A stretch of DNA of 64,000 bases from Levilactobacillus enshiensis (GTDB lineage Bacteria > Bacillota > Bacilli > Lactobacillales > Lactobacillaceae), in assembly GCF_007115095.1 (NCBI RefSeq), contig NZ_SULH01000001.1, forward strand, positions 1 to 64,000, written 5' to 3'. Below, piece by piece: positions 1-9,461 of this stretch (the stretch's first letter is position 1; every line of letters begins with the position of its first letter). A program made the translations under genes and the position numbers. Under the pieces are notes generated by a model that did no database searches, was not told the origin of the DNA, and was given only the letters and a program-made list of their open reading frames with translations.

Positions 1-3000
1 ATGCAATTACAGTTACGCCTAAGAGCAATAACTACACCTTTGAAGTGACACAAGGAACATTCACAATCAAAAAGCGAGCTGTTACGGTTCAGATTGAAAA
101 TCAGAGTAAAACTTACGATGACGATGTTTCGACAGACCCAGCTTTGGGTTGGAAAGTTGTTTCTGAACAAGGTTTGGCCCCCAACGAGACAAGCGACGTG
201 TTAAATGTAAAGTTGAATCAACAAGCAGGTGAAACAATTGGTCACCATGCCATTACAGGGACTTTCGACAATGCTAACTATGATGTTCATTTTATCGATG
301 GGAACCTCTTGATTAATCCACGCGTGGTTGGACTTATCGTTGACCCCCAAGGAAAGACGTACGGTGATGATGATGCGGATCACCCTTTGACTTGTAGACT
401 TGCAGATGGTTCGACCCTTGCGGCTGGCCAAAAACTGACAGACTTGGTAACTTTGACACGTGATATTGGCGAAAATGTCGGTGATTATGCTATTACAGTC
501 ACTCCTAAGAGCAATAACTACACCTTTGAAGTGACGCAAGGAACCTTCACGATTAACCAGCGTTCTCTCACGGTTCAGACTGATAATCAACAGAAGGTAT
601 ATGGTGAAAAGGATCCGCAACTGACTTGGCAAGTTTCTGAGTCGACGCCACTGCTAAAGGGTGATTCATTGGCGGACTTACAAGTTGCGCTTCAGCGACA
701 GTCTGGTGAGAATACCGGTCGTTACACAATTAGTGGTGAAGGGACTGCTAAGAACTATGCGATTACAGTTGTTGACGGCACCCTTGCGATTGATCCACGG
801 CCAGTAGCCGTCACCATTGATAAACAAACGAAGGTCTACGGTAACATTGCCCCTGAGTTAACATGGCATGTGAGTGAGCAGACGCCGCTAGCTACCAGCC
901 AGCAACCAGCTGACTTACAGTTGAGTTTGAGTTGTGGCACTGCCAGAGACGTGGGGGCCTACACCATTTCAGGAACGGCTGCGAACACTAACTTCTTAGT
1001 CACAGTTACCAATGGGACTTTAGAGGTGACTAAGCGGCCCGTTACAGTATCCGTGACCAATCAGACTAAGACGTATGGCGATGCTGATAAACCATTTACG
1101 CTAAAAGATGGTCAATCCGTTGTCGTTAATGGCGATTCTGAAGCAGCGTTGGGTGTCACCTTAACGCGGCGTTCCGGTGAAAACGTGGATACCTATGCCA
1201 TCACAGGCTCGTCAGCGAGTCAGAATTATGAGGTGACTGTCACCCCTGGAACGCTAGACATCATCAAACGGAAAGTAACCGTTACCGCTGATACGCAGTT
1301 GAAGACCTATGGTGAAGATGACCCAACGTTGACGTTGACCAAGGACAGTGACGATGTATTGGTCAACCACGATTCAGAAAAAGCACTCGGCGTTACCTTG
1401 ACGCGGGTTGCTGGTGAAAATGCTGGGACTTATAAGATTAGTGGCACGGCCGATAGTCAAAACTATGATGTCACGGTCGACCCTGGAACGTTCAAGATTG
1501 CGCCAAAGGTGGTAACGGTCACCGCAGCTGATAAATCCAAGACATTTGGCGAAGCTGATCCAACATTAACCTTGGTGGATCCATCTGCTCAATTAGTAAA
1601 TGGTGATTCGGAAGCCGCTTTGGGCGTGAAGTTAACACGCCAAGCGGGTGACACAGTTGGGGAGTATGAAATCACTGGGACAGCAACTAATCGGAACTAT
1701 ACGACGAATGTTTTATCAGGGACGCTAACGATTAAGCCAGCTGCAGCACAAGTCAAAGTTGATGATTCAAATATTGTCTACGGGAACATGCCCGCGTTTA
1801 TGGGACGGTTTAGTTTCCTGCGAATGGCCTACAGTTTTGCGCCAGAGGATTTGATGATTATCAATTCGCAGAAGCAGGTCGTTGCGTTAGCTGACTTGCA
1901 AGCCGGTAATTACACGCTCCAGTTAACGAAGCAAGCACAGAAAAACTTAGCCGCGCAACATCCAAACCATGATTTTACGAAATTTAGTCTGGGCCAGTTA
2001 AGCGTCGCTAAGCGGCCAGTTACGGTTCAAGTGGCTAACCAGGAAATGTATGCTGGCCATCAGAACCCTGAGAATCAGACGAAATTGGTCGATGGTTCAC
2101 TCGTCGATGACGCGTCGAAGCTGGGCTTGCAATACGAGGAACCAAATAGCAAAGAAGTGGGGACCTACACAATTGGTGTCAAGGCCGACAATCCAAACTA
2201 TGCGGTGACGGTTATCCCTGGTGAGTTGAAGGTCCTGGGTAAGGACGTTGATTCAGCTGGCAATGTGACGATAACGGAAAAAGATCCGGCTGGTAACGTG
2301 GTTAAGGTCGTCAAGCAGTGGCACGATGGGAGTCAAACGACTTTCACCTATGATCCAGTCACGAAAGACCGGGCGGTACATGAGCAGAAGGACGGTAAGC
2401 CAGTTGACCAACAAAAGATTGCTCCTGATTCTGCGCCGGTGACGTTACCTGATGATGGTCATACGGTTACCGTGGTTAGTCTTGATCCGACCACGAAAGA
2501 GCCGGAGTTTGACCACAAGACAACTGATCAAACGACAGACGCAAGCGGCAATGTGACGACCACGACGAAAAACGCCACGGGCGATGTCGTTAAGGTCGTC
2601 AAGCAGTGGACGGACGGTAGTAAGACTATCTATACCGCCGATCCAGCCACGGGCAAGCAGACGGTTACTGAGCAAAAAGACGGTAAGACAGTCGCCCAGC
2701 AGACGATTGCACCAGACTCAGCACCAGCAACGTTGCCGAGTGGTGACAACAGTAAAACAACGGTTACTCCTGGGAAGCCAGGCGCACAACCGACGATTGA
2801 CCACTACACAACGACCAAAGACGTTGACAAGTCTGGTAACGTGACGCACACGACGAAGGACGCCGAAGGCAATGTCGTTAAGGTCACGAAGGATTGGCAT
2901 GACGGTGGCAAGACGATTTACACCTACGATCCCAAGACTGGCAAACAAACAGTTACGGAACAAAAGGACGGTAAGACAGTCGCCCAGCAGACGATTGCTC

Positions 3001-4619
3001 CTGATTCAGCGCCAGCAACGTTGCCGAGTGGTGACAACAGTAAGACAACGGTTACTCCTGGGAAGCCAGGCACGCAACCAACGATTGACCACTACACGAC
3101 GACCAAAGACGCCGACAAGTCTGGTAACGTGACAACTACGGTCAAGGATGCACAGGGGAATGTCGTCAAGGTCACGAAGGATTGGCATGACGGTGGCAAG
3201 ACAATTTACACTTACGATCCTAAGACTGGCGACCAAACAGTCACGGAACAGAAGGATGGTAAGACGGTTGCGCACCAAGCAATCGCCCCTGATTCAGCGC
3301 CGGTAACGTTGCCGAGTGGTGACAACATTGAAACAACGGTGACTCCCGGGAAGCCAGGCGGGCAACCAACGATTGAGCATTACACAACGACCAAAGTTGT
3401 CGACAAGTCGGGTAACGCGACGGCCACGACGAAAGATTCTGCTGGTCACGTCGTCAAGATTGACAAGCAGTGGCCAGATGGCAGTGGCATTGTGTATACC
3501 GCCAATCCGACAACTGGCAAACAGACCATCAGTATACAAAAGAATGGCCAGACGATTGCGCAACAGACCATCAAGCCGGATTCCATAGCAACCACGTTAC
3601 CGGATGGTGCCAGTGGTGAAATTATCGTTAAGTACGATCAAGCGGCCAACATGCCGACATTTGATCACTATACGACGACTAAAACTACCGATGCCAGCGG
3701 TAACGTGACGGCCACGACGAAGAATGCGACTGGCAAGGTCGTCAAGATCACGAAGCAGTGGACCGATGGCAGCACCACGACTTACACCGATGATCCAACG
3801 ACTGGCGACCGGACCATTACCGAATCGCGGAATGGCAAGACGGTTAAGCACCTCACGATTGCTCCCGGCATTACGGAAGTGACCTTGCCGGACGGGACGG
3901 GTGGCAAGACGATTGTTAAATTCAGTCAGTCAGCCGCCATGCCGACCTTCAGTCATTATCCGGCAGTTAGCTATACGGCGCCGGCAGTGCCAACAAGTGA
4001 TGCCGGTAAGACCGTGAAGATTACCAAGCAGTGGCAAGATGGCAGCAAAGTCATCTACACCTACAATCCGGTAACCGGTAAACGGCTACTCCGTGAGTTG
4101 AAGAATGGCCACCTGATTGAACAACGAACCGTTGCCCCCGGGTTGTTACTCGCAATTTTACCTGATGGCAAGAATGCTTCGATCATCGTTAAGTTTGATG
4201 CGTCCGGCACGCACCCAGTCTTTACGCGGCAACTTGCCGGCGCATCTGGCAGACGCCACTTGACGCCACGGAAAAAGGCAGTGAAGAGCGCTGGCACGCG
4301 CAAAGGTGAAGACTTACATGAGCGGATGACCGCACCGAAGTTAACGCTTCGGGGTGCAAATGGGAGTCGCCATGTTCAGTCACCAGCGGGACGTACGCGC
4401 AAGCTTGCTGGGACTGAACGTGTTCGAACGTTGCAGCAAGCCGTGACTAAGCAGCAAGCCGTACAACGGCAAACCAGTCAGCAGCAGGCCAGTCAGCAAC
4501 AAGCCGAGTTACCACAGACGGGCCAGAAGAATGAGAGCTTCTTGGTACGACTAGGAGCTGTGTTATTGGCTTTGCTAGTGACACCGTTTGTTCGGCGGCG
4601 GTCACATGAATCACGTTAA
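1..4619 (+). CDS. MBG-repeat LPXTG wall-anchored adhesin (5' truncated by window edge)
   Basis: Surface adhesin, C-terminal 1,538 or so residues. The frame is open from base 3, so the gene starts before the window. The N-terminal half visible here is a series of about 75-80-residue MBG-type repeats, each with a KTYG/KVYG-like signature and ending in YxITVxxGTL/F-type strands (to about base 1740). A non-repeat block follows (about 1740-2250), then near-identical 96-residue repeats (2260-4218). The end carries a Gln/Ser-rich segment, the sortase signal LPQTG at base 4509, a hydrophobic helix and an RRRSHESR tail. MBG-repeat proteins of lactobacilli are known or suspected mucus/host adhesins; sortase A would anchor it to peptidoglycan. 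The identity of the ligand cannot be read from sequence. A good terminator follows directly. Confidence 0.9.
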   Translation, partial: AITVTPKSNNYTFEVTQGTFTIKKRAVTVQIENQSKTYDDDVSTDPALGWKVVSEQGLAPNETSDVLNVKLNQQAGETIGHHAITGTFDNANYDVHFIDGNLLINPRVVGLIVDPQGKTYGDDDADHPLTCRLADGSTLAAGQKLTDLVTLTRDIGENVGDYAITVTPKSNNYTFEVTQGTFTINQRSLTVQTDNQQKVYGEKDPQLTWQVSESTPLLKGDSLADLQVALQRQSGENTGRYTISGEGTAKNYAITVVDGTLAIDPRPVAVTIDKQTKVYGNIAPELTWHVSEQTPLATSQQPADLQLSLSCGTARDVGAYTISGTAANTNFLVTVTNGTLEVTKRPVTVSVTNQTKTYGDADKPFTLKDGQSVVVNGDSEAALGVTLTRRSGENVDTYAITGSSASQNYEVTVTPGTLDIIKRKVTVTADTQLKTYGEDDPTLTLTKDSDDVLVNHDSEKALGVTLTRVAGENAGTYKISGTADSQNYDVTVDPGTFKIAPKVVTVTAADKSKTFGEADPTLTLVDPSAQLVNGDSEAALGVKLTRQAGDTVGEYEITGTATNRNYTTNVLSGTLTIKPAAAQVKVDDSNIVYGNMPAFMGRFSFLRMAYSFAPEDLMIINSQKQVVALADLQAGNYTLQLTKQAQKNLAAQHPNHDFTKFSLGQLSVAKRPVTVQVANQEMYAGHQNPENQTKLVDGSLVDDASKLGLQYEEPNSKEVGTYTIGVKADNPNYAVTVIPGELKVLGKDVDSAGNVTITEKDPAGNVVKVVKQWHDGSQTTFTYDPVTKDRAVHEQKDGKPVDQQKIAPDSAPVTLPDDGHTVTVVSLDPTTKEPEFDHKTTDQTTDASGNVTTTTKNATGDVVKVVKQWTDGSKTIYTADPATGKQTVTEQKDGKTVAQQTIAPDSAPATLPSGDNSKTTVTPGKPGAQPTIDHYTTTKDVDKSGNVTHTTKDAEGNVVKVTKDWHDGGKTIYTYDPKTGKQTVTEQKDGKTVAQQTIAPDSAPATLPSGDNSKTTVTPGKPGTQPTIDHYTTTKDADKSGNVTTTVKDAQGNVVKVTKDWHDGGKTIYTYDPKTGDQTVTEQKDGKTVAHQAIAPDSAPVTLPSGDNIETTVTPGKPGGQPTIEHYTTTKVVDKSGNATATTKDSAGHVVKIDKQWPDGSGIVYTANPTTGKQTISIQKNGQTIAQQTIKPDSIATTLPDGASGEIIVKYDQAANMPTFDHYTTTKTTDASGNVTATTKNATGKVVKITKQWTDGSTTTYTDDPTTGDRTITESRNGKTVKHLTIAPGITEVTLPDGTGGKTIVKFSQSAAMPTFSHYPAVSYTAPAVPTSDAGKTVKITKQWQDGSKVIYTYNPVTGKRLLRELKNGHLIEQRTVAPGLLLAILPDGKNASIIVKFDASGTHPVFTRQLAGASGRRHLTPRKKAVKSAGTRKGEDLHERMTAPKLTLRGANGSRHVQSPAGRTRKLAGTERVRTLQQAVTKQQAVQRQTSQQQASQQQAELPQTGQKNESFLVRLGAVLLALLVTPFVRRRSHESR
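2260..4218 (+). repeat. In-frame tandem repeat, 288-bp (96-aa) period
   Basis: Within the adhesin, units begin near 2263, 2551, 2839, 3127, 3415 and 3703, with a shorter degenerate one near 4000. Each unit carries a GNVxxTxKDAxGxVVKV block, a KTIYTYDPxTG block and a PDSAPxTLP block. Units 2-4 are very similar at DNA level, for example the stretch around 2691-2830 against 2979-3118. This suggests recent expansion by recombination. Confidence 0.9.
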
Positions 4620-4654
4620 AAAAATAGTCTGGTTAGCAATGACCTGATAAGTCT

Positions 4655-4690
4655 AAAAAACCGCCCTGCAACCTGAGGACGGTTTTTTAG
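4655..4690 (+). terminator. Rho-independent terminator after adhesin gene
   Basis: A-run, then a CCGCCCT...GAGGACGG hairpin (one G-T-type pair) followed by TTTTTT, 35 bases after the adhesin stop codon. Confidence 0.85.
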
Positions 4691-5084
4691 TTAGACTAAC
4701 TTATTTAGCTGTGCTGGCAGCATCTTCAATTAGACGTTGCGTCTTGAAAGATAGGCGTTATTTGAACAATTGGTGTGTAAAAAGACTAAGCTCAAAGTGA
4801 TAGTGATTTGAAGAACGAGGAGTGAGGAGCCGATTTAAAAAAAATGTGAAAAAAAGATAGTTGCGCGGGGTAGCCAATCTATTGAGGGTGGTAATTGTCT
4901 ATTTTTTACAAAGTTGACGATTAGTCAGTTACTTTTGAAGAACGGATGCCGGCAACAGATGGGTTGCCAGCAAAAATACTGATTATAAGTAGTAGAAATA
5001 GTCGGTACTGTGGCCCGTATAAACCCGGGCATGAACGATGTGGGGCCTTTAGAATATTTTAATAATATTACAGTTCTCACCCCG
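4691..5084. other. Gene-free stretch with two small hairpins
   Basis: No credible ORF. It holds a hairpin GGCAAC/GTTGCC (4952-4969) and a longer GGCCC/GGGCC pairing (5012-5047) containing a CCCG...CGGG core, just before the strong promoter at 5085. No known riboswitch consensus was recognised. Confidence 0.4.
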
Positions 5085-5113
5085 TTGACACAATTCTGTA
5101 ACAATAATATAAT
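5085..5113 (+). promoter_or_regulatory. Perfect consensus sigma-A promoter
   Basis: TTGACA (5085-5090), 17-base spacer, TATAAT (5108-5113), 34 bases ahead of the secreted repeat protein start. Both hexamers match consensus, implying strong expression. Confidence 0.9.
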
Positions 5114-5146
5114 AGTTGTAATCTTTGGATAGGGGAGTTGGATATT

Positions 5147-5878
5147 ATGAAAAAATCATTAACGCTTATGACTGTTTTAGCTTTGGTAGCACCTTTAGCG
5201 CTGGCTGTACCAGCCTCAGCTAAGGGCACGACAACTGCAACAACGACTGCTGCAACGACGAAGGGGAAGACCTACACGATTGTGTCTTCTAACTTCTTCA
5301 AGAAAGCCAAGACGTACCACACGAAGGACGCTAAGCCAGTTGTTTACAAGGCAGCGATTGCTGCAGACCGGCCAACCATGACGTTAACCACTAAGGGGAA
5401 ATTAAAGGCGGGCACAACTTACAAGGTTACGAAGCAAGCTAAATTAAAGATCAACGCTAAGAAGACCCAAAAGTACAGTTACGTTAAGGGCCAAGGCTGG
5501 GTCGTTGCTAGCCAATTAACTGCAGGCAAGTTCAAGGCTGCTGACGGTAACGGTGTGAAGGATGCCAAGACGACCGCTGCTAAAGTAACGAAGGGTAAGA
5601 CTTACACAATCGTGTCTTCTGACTTCTTCAAGAAAGCCAAGACGTACCATACGAAAGATGCTAAGCCAGTTGTTTACAAGGCAGCGATTGCTGCAGACCG
5701 GCCAACGATGACGTTGACGGCTAACGGTAAATTAAAGGCCGGCACGACTTACAAGGTCACGAAGCAAGCTAAGTTAAAGAGTTCAGCTAAGAAGACCCAA
5801 ACGTACAGCTACGTTAAGAGTCACGGCTGGGTATTAAAGAGTGATTTAACCAGCGGCCAATTCAAGAACGCTGACTAG
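5147..5878 (+). CDS. Secreted two-repeat SLAP/SH3-like surface protein
   Basis: 243-residue exported protein. The ATG at 5147 is chosen over the in-frame TTG at 5138 because AGGGGAG (5131-5137) is 9 bases upstream of the ATG. A signal peptide (KK, hydrophobic core, cleavage after PASA) is followed by a Thr-rich spacer and two nearly identical 110-residue repeats (330-bp period; about 5258 and 5588). Each repeat begins GKTYTIVSS and ends with a Tyr/Trp-rich QxYSYVKxxGWV element. The layout resembles lactobacillar SLAP/SH3-type wall-binding repeats, so non-covalent wall attachment is likely; no enzyme domain is visible. It sits behind a consensus promoter and before two inverted repeats, hence is probably a single-gene, highly expressed unit. 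Very Lys-rich (basic). Confidence 0.75.
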   Translation: MKKSLTLMTVLALVAPLALAVPASAKGTTTATTTAATTKGKTYTIVSSNFFKKAKTYHTKDAKPVVYKAAIAADRPTMTLTTKGKLKAGTTYKVTKQAKLKINAKKTQKYSYVKGQGWVVASQLTAGKFKAADGNGVKDAKTTAAKVTKGKTYTIVSSDFFKKAKTYHTKDAKPVVYKAAIAADRPTMTLTANGKLKAGTTYKVTKQAKLKSSAKKTQTYSYVKSHGWVLKSDLTSGQFKNAD

Positions 5879-5964
5879 TTGGGGAACTAGAAAATCGTTC
5901 AAATGGTCACTGAAGTAAGGAAATTGAGAATATTTGGTAACCACTAACTCGGTTTGCCATTAAG

Positions 5965-6010
5965 ATAGGGCCTCAGATCTGATGAGTTTTCAGATTTGAG
6001 GCCCTATTTG
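5965..6010 (+). terminator. Strong inverted repeat / terminator
   Basis: ATAGGGCCTCAgATCTG and its complement (17-base arms, near perfect) around an ATGAGTTTT loop, 87 bases after the stop of the secreted repeat protein. The following T-run is short. Confidence 0.7.
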
Positions 6011-6070
6011 TGTGGTGTGGACATCGTTGTGCCGATTGCACATTCAGTTCATATTTGGTTGGTGTACCAA

Positions 6071-6117
6071 CGTTAAAACGACCAGCACTGATTTTCGTGG
6101 GCTGGTCGTTTTAAACG
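6071..6117 (-). terminator. Bidirectional terminator
   Basis: CGTTAAAACGACCAGC ... GCTGGTCGTTTTAAACG hairpin, with an A-run on the left arm giving a T-run for the leftward gene that ends at 6142. Confidence 0.75.
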
Positions 6118-6141
6118 TTACAAGAGATTTAAGCGGCGATA

Positions 6142-7101
6142 CTACTTAGCTGGCGTCAGGTAGTTTGCCCGCAGTTGCTTTAATTGCGTGTTGGATAAGC
6201 CTAGACCCTTGTGGAGGAAGTTATCCATGCTACCGTACTTGGTGTTGATGGCCTTGTACATGGTATCGATGTAGGACTTCTTCACACCATTTTGATCCTT
6301 GAAGTTGGCGATGACGGTTGGTGTCAGCGCCTTGCCTTGTGCCTTCCAACCGGCTTCTTGCTTTTGCAGGTTTTCGGCGTTAGTTTTGGCTAAGTAGGTG
6401 TTGGACTTTAAGTAATCGGTAGTAATCGCTTTTCTATTAAAGTTAAGGGCAGAGAGCACCAGAGCAGTTCCCATCCCGGCGCGGTCCTTACCTGCTGAAC
6501 AGTGCCACAGAACGGCCTTGTTCTTAGGGTTCTTCAGTAATTGATGGAACAAGGACTTGTAAGCCTTGCGACCTTGGGCAGTCGTGATGGCGTCGTGGTA
6601 AGACTTCTTCATCATCTTATCGCCGGCGTTCTTCTTGGAGAAGTCGGGGAAGGCTGGGAAGGCCTTGAAAACATTGGCTTTGACCAACTTAACGCCCTTA
6701 ATTTTAACATCGGGGCTCTTTTGTTGTTCAACGACCGTTCGCAGGTCAACATCGGTGGCAACGTGATAAGTCTTAACCAGCTTTTGTTGGTCGGACTTGG
6801 ACAGAGTGGACAGACCATTAGAACGAATTAAGCGGTGAACCTTGATCTTTTGACCATTTTGGTTGATGTAACCACCTAAATCACGGGCATTGGAAGCGCC
6901 TTGAAGTTTGATATGGGTTGACTTTCCCGCCACAGTTTTGGCCTTAGCGTGTTTCGGCGCTTTGGCTTTCTTAGTGGCTTTAGTGGTCTTAGTCGTTTGG
7001 GTCGTTTTCGCAGCGGCCGTGAGGGTTGATAATGGTTGTTGCCAACCTAAAGTAGTGGTCAACAGTAAGGCAGTAACGAGTGTGCTTAATCGTTTGTTCA
7101 T
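6142..7101 (-). CDS. Secreted tyrosine-type phosphatase (Y_phosphatase3 family), copy 1
   Basis: 319-residue exported dual-specificity/tyrosine-type phosphatase of the Y_phosphatase3 (LipA/MptpB-like) family. The ATG at 7101 is preferred to the upstream in-frame ATG at 7200 because it has an AGGAGGAA ribosome site and opens a signal peptide (MNKRLSTLVTALLLTTTLGW). A Lys/Thr-rich spacer (about 31-62) leads to a conserved NARDLGGY motif (71-78), the LIRSN motif (91-95) and the P-loop HCSAGKDRAG (200-209), with catalytic Cys201 and Arg207 present. Members hydrolyse phosphotyrosine, phosphoserine or phosphoinositides; in a lactobacillus the extracellular substrate is unknown. It is a close tandem paralogue of the gene at 7349-8275, with the same orientation and a similar promoter. 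Confidence 0.88.
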   Translation of the reverse strand: MNKRLSTLVTALLLTTTLGWQQPLSTLTAAAKTTQTTKTTKATKKAKAPKHAKAKTVAGKSTHIKLQGASNARDLGGYINQNGQKIKVHRLIRSNGLSTLSKSDQQKLVKTYHVATDVDLRTVVEQQKSPDVKIKGVKLVKANVFKAFPAFPDFSKKNAGDKMMKKSYHDAITTAQGRKAYKSLFHQLLKNPKNKAVLWHCSAGKDRAGMGTALVLSALNFNRKAITTDYLKSNTYLAKTNAENLQKQEAGWKAQGKALTPTVIANFKDQNGVKKSYIDTMYKAINTKYGSMDNFLHKGLGLSNTQLKQLRANYLTPAK

Positions 7102-7150
7102 AATACGAATTCCTCCTCTGTGTTTGGTACAGTTTCTAGAATACAAAGTG

Positions 7151-7179
7151 GATGTAAAGGGGAGGTGTAGATTGTGTAA
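7151..7179 (-). promoter_or_regulatory. Candidate promoter of phosphatase copy 1
   Basis: Minus strand TTACAC (7179-7174), 17-base spacer, TACATC (7156-7151). The same TTTTACACAATC block, 17-base spacing and a CTGTACCAAA block before the ribosome site recur ahead of copy 2. Confidence 0.55.
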
Positions 7180-7285
7180 AGGTATCAGGCACCACATCAA
7201 TCAGCTATGTAAATCGTTATAAAAGGGAATTGTGACCGTGAAATGATGGGTTCTTCAATAATATAGGTAAATTGGCCAGTCTACA

Positions 7286-7325
7286 GAAAAATGCGACATC
7301 TTCTTGTGAGGACGTCGCATTTTTT
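7286..7325 (-). terminator. Bidirectional terminator between the two phosphatase genes
   Basis: AAAAATGCGACATC ... GACGTCGCATTTTT hairpin with T-runs on both strands, just beyond the 3' end (7349) of phosphatase copy 2. The two paralogues are therefore separate transcription units. Confidence 0.85.
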
Positions 7326-7348
7326 CTTATAACCTAGTTAGGTTGCGC

Positions 7349-8275
7349 TTACTTGGCTGGTGTCAGGTAGTTTGCTTGCAATGACTTCAGTTGGGCATTG
7401 GTTAAGCCAAGTCCTTTGTTGAGGAACTTCGCCATACTGCCATACTTCGCATCAATGGCCTTGTAGGTGGCGTTCAGGTACGCTTTTTGAACCCCGTTTT
7501 CATCCTTGAAGTTGGCAATGACGGTCGGTGTCAGCGTCTTGCCTTGGGCCTTCCAGCCAGCTTCTTCTTTTTGCAGATTTACCTTGTTCGTTTGAACGAG
7601 ATAGGTGTTGGACTTTAAGTAGTCCTTGGTGATGGCAGCTCTGCTGAACCCAAGGGCAGAGAGGATAAATGCGGTCCCCATGCCAGCACGATCCTTACCC
7701 GCGGAGCAGTGCCACAGAACAGCCTTGTTCTTAGGATTGATCAGTAGTTGATGGAATAGTGATTTGTAGGCTTTACGGCCTTGCGCCGTGGTCACGGCAT
7801 CACGATAGGTTGTTTCCATCATTTGATTAGCAGCATTCTTTTTAGTGAAGTCAGGTAATGGTGGAAATTCCTTGAAGACGTTAGCCTTGACCAACTTGAC
7901 GCCCTTCATCCGAACGTCAGGACTCTGCTTTTGTTCACTGATCGTTCGCAGGTCGACATCGGTTGCAACGTGGTAGGTCTTGACGAGCTTGGTCTGGTCG
8001 GCTTTAGTTAAGGTGGAGAGGCTGTTGGAGCGAATCAAGCGGTGAACCTTGATCTTTTGGCCCTTCGAGTTGACGTAACCGCCGAGATCACGGGCATTGG
8101 ATGCGCCTTGTAAGTTGATGTGGGTGGATGTTGTGGCAACGGTCTTCCCCTTGACCTTTGCCGTCTGCGTGGTTCTCGCCTTAGCAGCGGCGGTGACGGT
8201 CGCCAACGGTTGCTGCCAGCCGAAAGTAGTTGCTAACAACATCGCCGTTACTAAAGTATTCAATCTCTTATTCAT
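7349..8275 (-). CDS. Secreted tyrosine-type phosphatase (Y_phosphatase3 family), copy 2
   Basis: 308 residues from the ATG at 8275 (AGAGGAGGAG site just upstream; the longer frame to 8395 lacks one). Signal peptide MNKRLNTLVTAMLLATTFGW, a shorter basic spacer than copy 1, NARDLGGY (60-67), LIRSN (80-84) and the intact active-site loop HCSAGKDRAG (189-198; Cys190, Arg196). The two copies differ mainly in the spacer and scattered substitutions. Both keep every catalytic residue, so neither is decaying. Expected to act outside the cell or in the wall; the substrate (phosphoprotein, phosphoinositide or wall phosphomonoester) is unknown. Confidence 0.88.
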   Translation of the reverse strand: MNKRLNTLVTAMLLATTFGWQQPLATVTAAAKARTTQTAKVKGKTVATTSTHINLQGASNARDLGGYVNSKGQKIKVHRLIRSNSLSTLTKADQTKLVKTYHVATDVDLRTISEQKQSPDVRMKGVKLVKANVFKEFPPLPDFTKKNAANQMMETTYRDAVTTAQGRKAYKSLFHQLLINPKNKAVLWHCSAGKDRAGMGTAFILSALGFSRAAITKDYLKSNTYLVQTNKVNLQKEEAGWKAQGKTLTPTVIANFKDENGVQKAYLNATYKAIDAKYGSMAKFLNKGLGLTNAQLKSLQANYLTPAK

Positions 8276-8324
8276 TTTGCGAACTCCTCCTCTAAATTTG
8301 GTACAGCCCTTAGGATAGTTGGCG

Positions 8325-8353
8325 AATGTAACGAGATCATGTTGATTGTGTAA
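8325..8353 (-). promoter_or_regulatory. Candidate promoter of phosphatase copy 2
   Basis: Minus strand TTACAC (8353-8348), 17-base spacer, TACATT (8330-8325), aligned with the upstream region of copy 1. Confidence 0.55.
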
Positions 8354-8635
8354 AAATATGGGGTAACCTGATAATCCGGCAATGTAGTCAGTCATTGAAC
8401 CGCCTAAGAATAGTGCAATGTTAGTTGCTGCGAGTGTTTAACCGATCAAAGGTGGTTTGTAAAGATGATGATCAAATTTAGTGTGCGGCGGGCGTGATGA
8501 CGTGGTCGATTTTGTGGGCGAAATGGGTTCTGAACCCGAGATTGTTGGAAAAAGTAAAAAGGCAGCGACACACTCGCAATCGAGTTGATCGATACCTTAC
8601 TTGAATGACTATAGTAGTTTTAGAATATTCAGTAG
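8354..8635. other. Gene-free stretch
   Basis: No plausible coding frame, promoter pair or strong hairpin was seen, apart from a weak CACTCGCAATCGAGTTG pairing near 8570. Confidence 0.4.
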
Positions 8636-9271
8636 TTATTTGCCGTCCACCAAGGAGTGAGGCTGCCCCTCTTGTCGGAAGACGCGTTGCACGGCTGGCC
8701 GTTGTCGCATGCGAGTGTCGAAGGCTTTCAGCTGAGGAAAATCAGCAAAACTGTAATCCAGCCGTTGCATCCAGTTGGTTATGACGAAGAGGTAGGGGTC
8801 GGCCACGGAAAAGTTGTCGCCTAGCAGATACGGACCATTTGCCGCCAACTGATGTTCTACGAAGACTAAGCGCGGCTGCACTCGCGTCCATACCAGTTGC
8901 TTAGATTCCGCCGTATTGGGTAGCCAGTTGCCCTGGCGGAAGGGAGAAATGAAGTTCTTGTGCAGCTCCGTTGCGATGTAGTTCAGCCAGACGCGCTGCT
9001 CCCAGTAGGCGGGGGTCGCATATGCCGGCATCAGTGGCGATTGGGTACCGATGAATTCGAGGATCACGGCGCATTCCGTCAACAGGGGATGATCATCAAC
9101 TTTGAGGGCGGGGACGTAGGATTTGGGAGTTACCTGATTGTAATCACCCTGAGTCCACGTCTTGTCATCCAGATTGACCTTTTCTAAGTGATAGGGCAGG
9201 CCGAGTTCTTCGAGTAAAATGTGGGGCGCCATGGGACTTGCACCAGCAGCGTAAAATAACGTTAACTTCAT
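8636..9271 (-). CDS. Glutathione S-transferase family protein
   Basis: 211 residues, the usual GST length. An N-terminal thioredoxin-fold half ([20 protein letters not shown]..., the cis-Pro region SYVPALKVD near 51-59 and the following [10 protein letters not shown]) is followed by an all-helical C-terminal half containing the [11 protein letters not shown] motif typical of GST C-domains. It looks like the beta/Gst-like class that conjugates or reduces electrophiles in the cytoplasm. Lactobacilli rarely make glutathione but import it; a glutathione peroxidase gene is also in this window (63012). The start ATG has TAAGGAGTGA 10 bases upstream. Monocistronic. Confidence 0.82.
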   Translation of the reverse strand: MKLTLFYAAGASPMAPHILLEELGLPYHLEKVNLDDKTWTQGDYNQVTPKSYVPALKVDDHPLLTECAVILEFIGTQSPLMPAYATPAYWEQRVWLNYIATELHKNFISPFRQGNWLPNTAESKQLVWTRVQPRLVFVEHQLAANGPYLLGDNFSVADPYLFVITNWMQRLDYSFADFPQLKAFDTRMRQRPAVQRVFRQEGQPHSLVDGK

Positions 9272-9434
9272 TTTTGATCATCACTCCTTAACTGTAATGT
9301 TATCAGTATAGCTGGCGGCGATGATTAACCTAAGTAAGTTGACTCGGCTAAGTTGGCTGTGAAGAGATAGTCGTCCACAGTCATAATCTGTGTTTAATAT
9401 CGCAATAAATGATTAAATAGAGGAGAACCTAAAA

Positions 9435-9461
9435 ATGAAAGTCGGTGGAGACCTTGTCTGA
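9435..9461 (+). other. Eight-codon ORF at the expected start of the GT8 gene
   Basis: AGAGGAG (9419-9425) is well placed for the ATG at 9435, but that frame reads only eight codons and stops with TGA at 9459. The glycosyltransferase frame begins one base out of register. Either it is a tiny leader ORF or, more simply, a one-base insertion near 9444 broke the start of the gene. Confidence 0.5.

Noticed and set aside
2445-3851. Series of long antisense frames inside the adhesin repeats
   Set aside because: They repeat with the 288-bp period, have no ribosome sites and are by-products of codon use of the sense gene.
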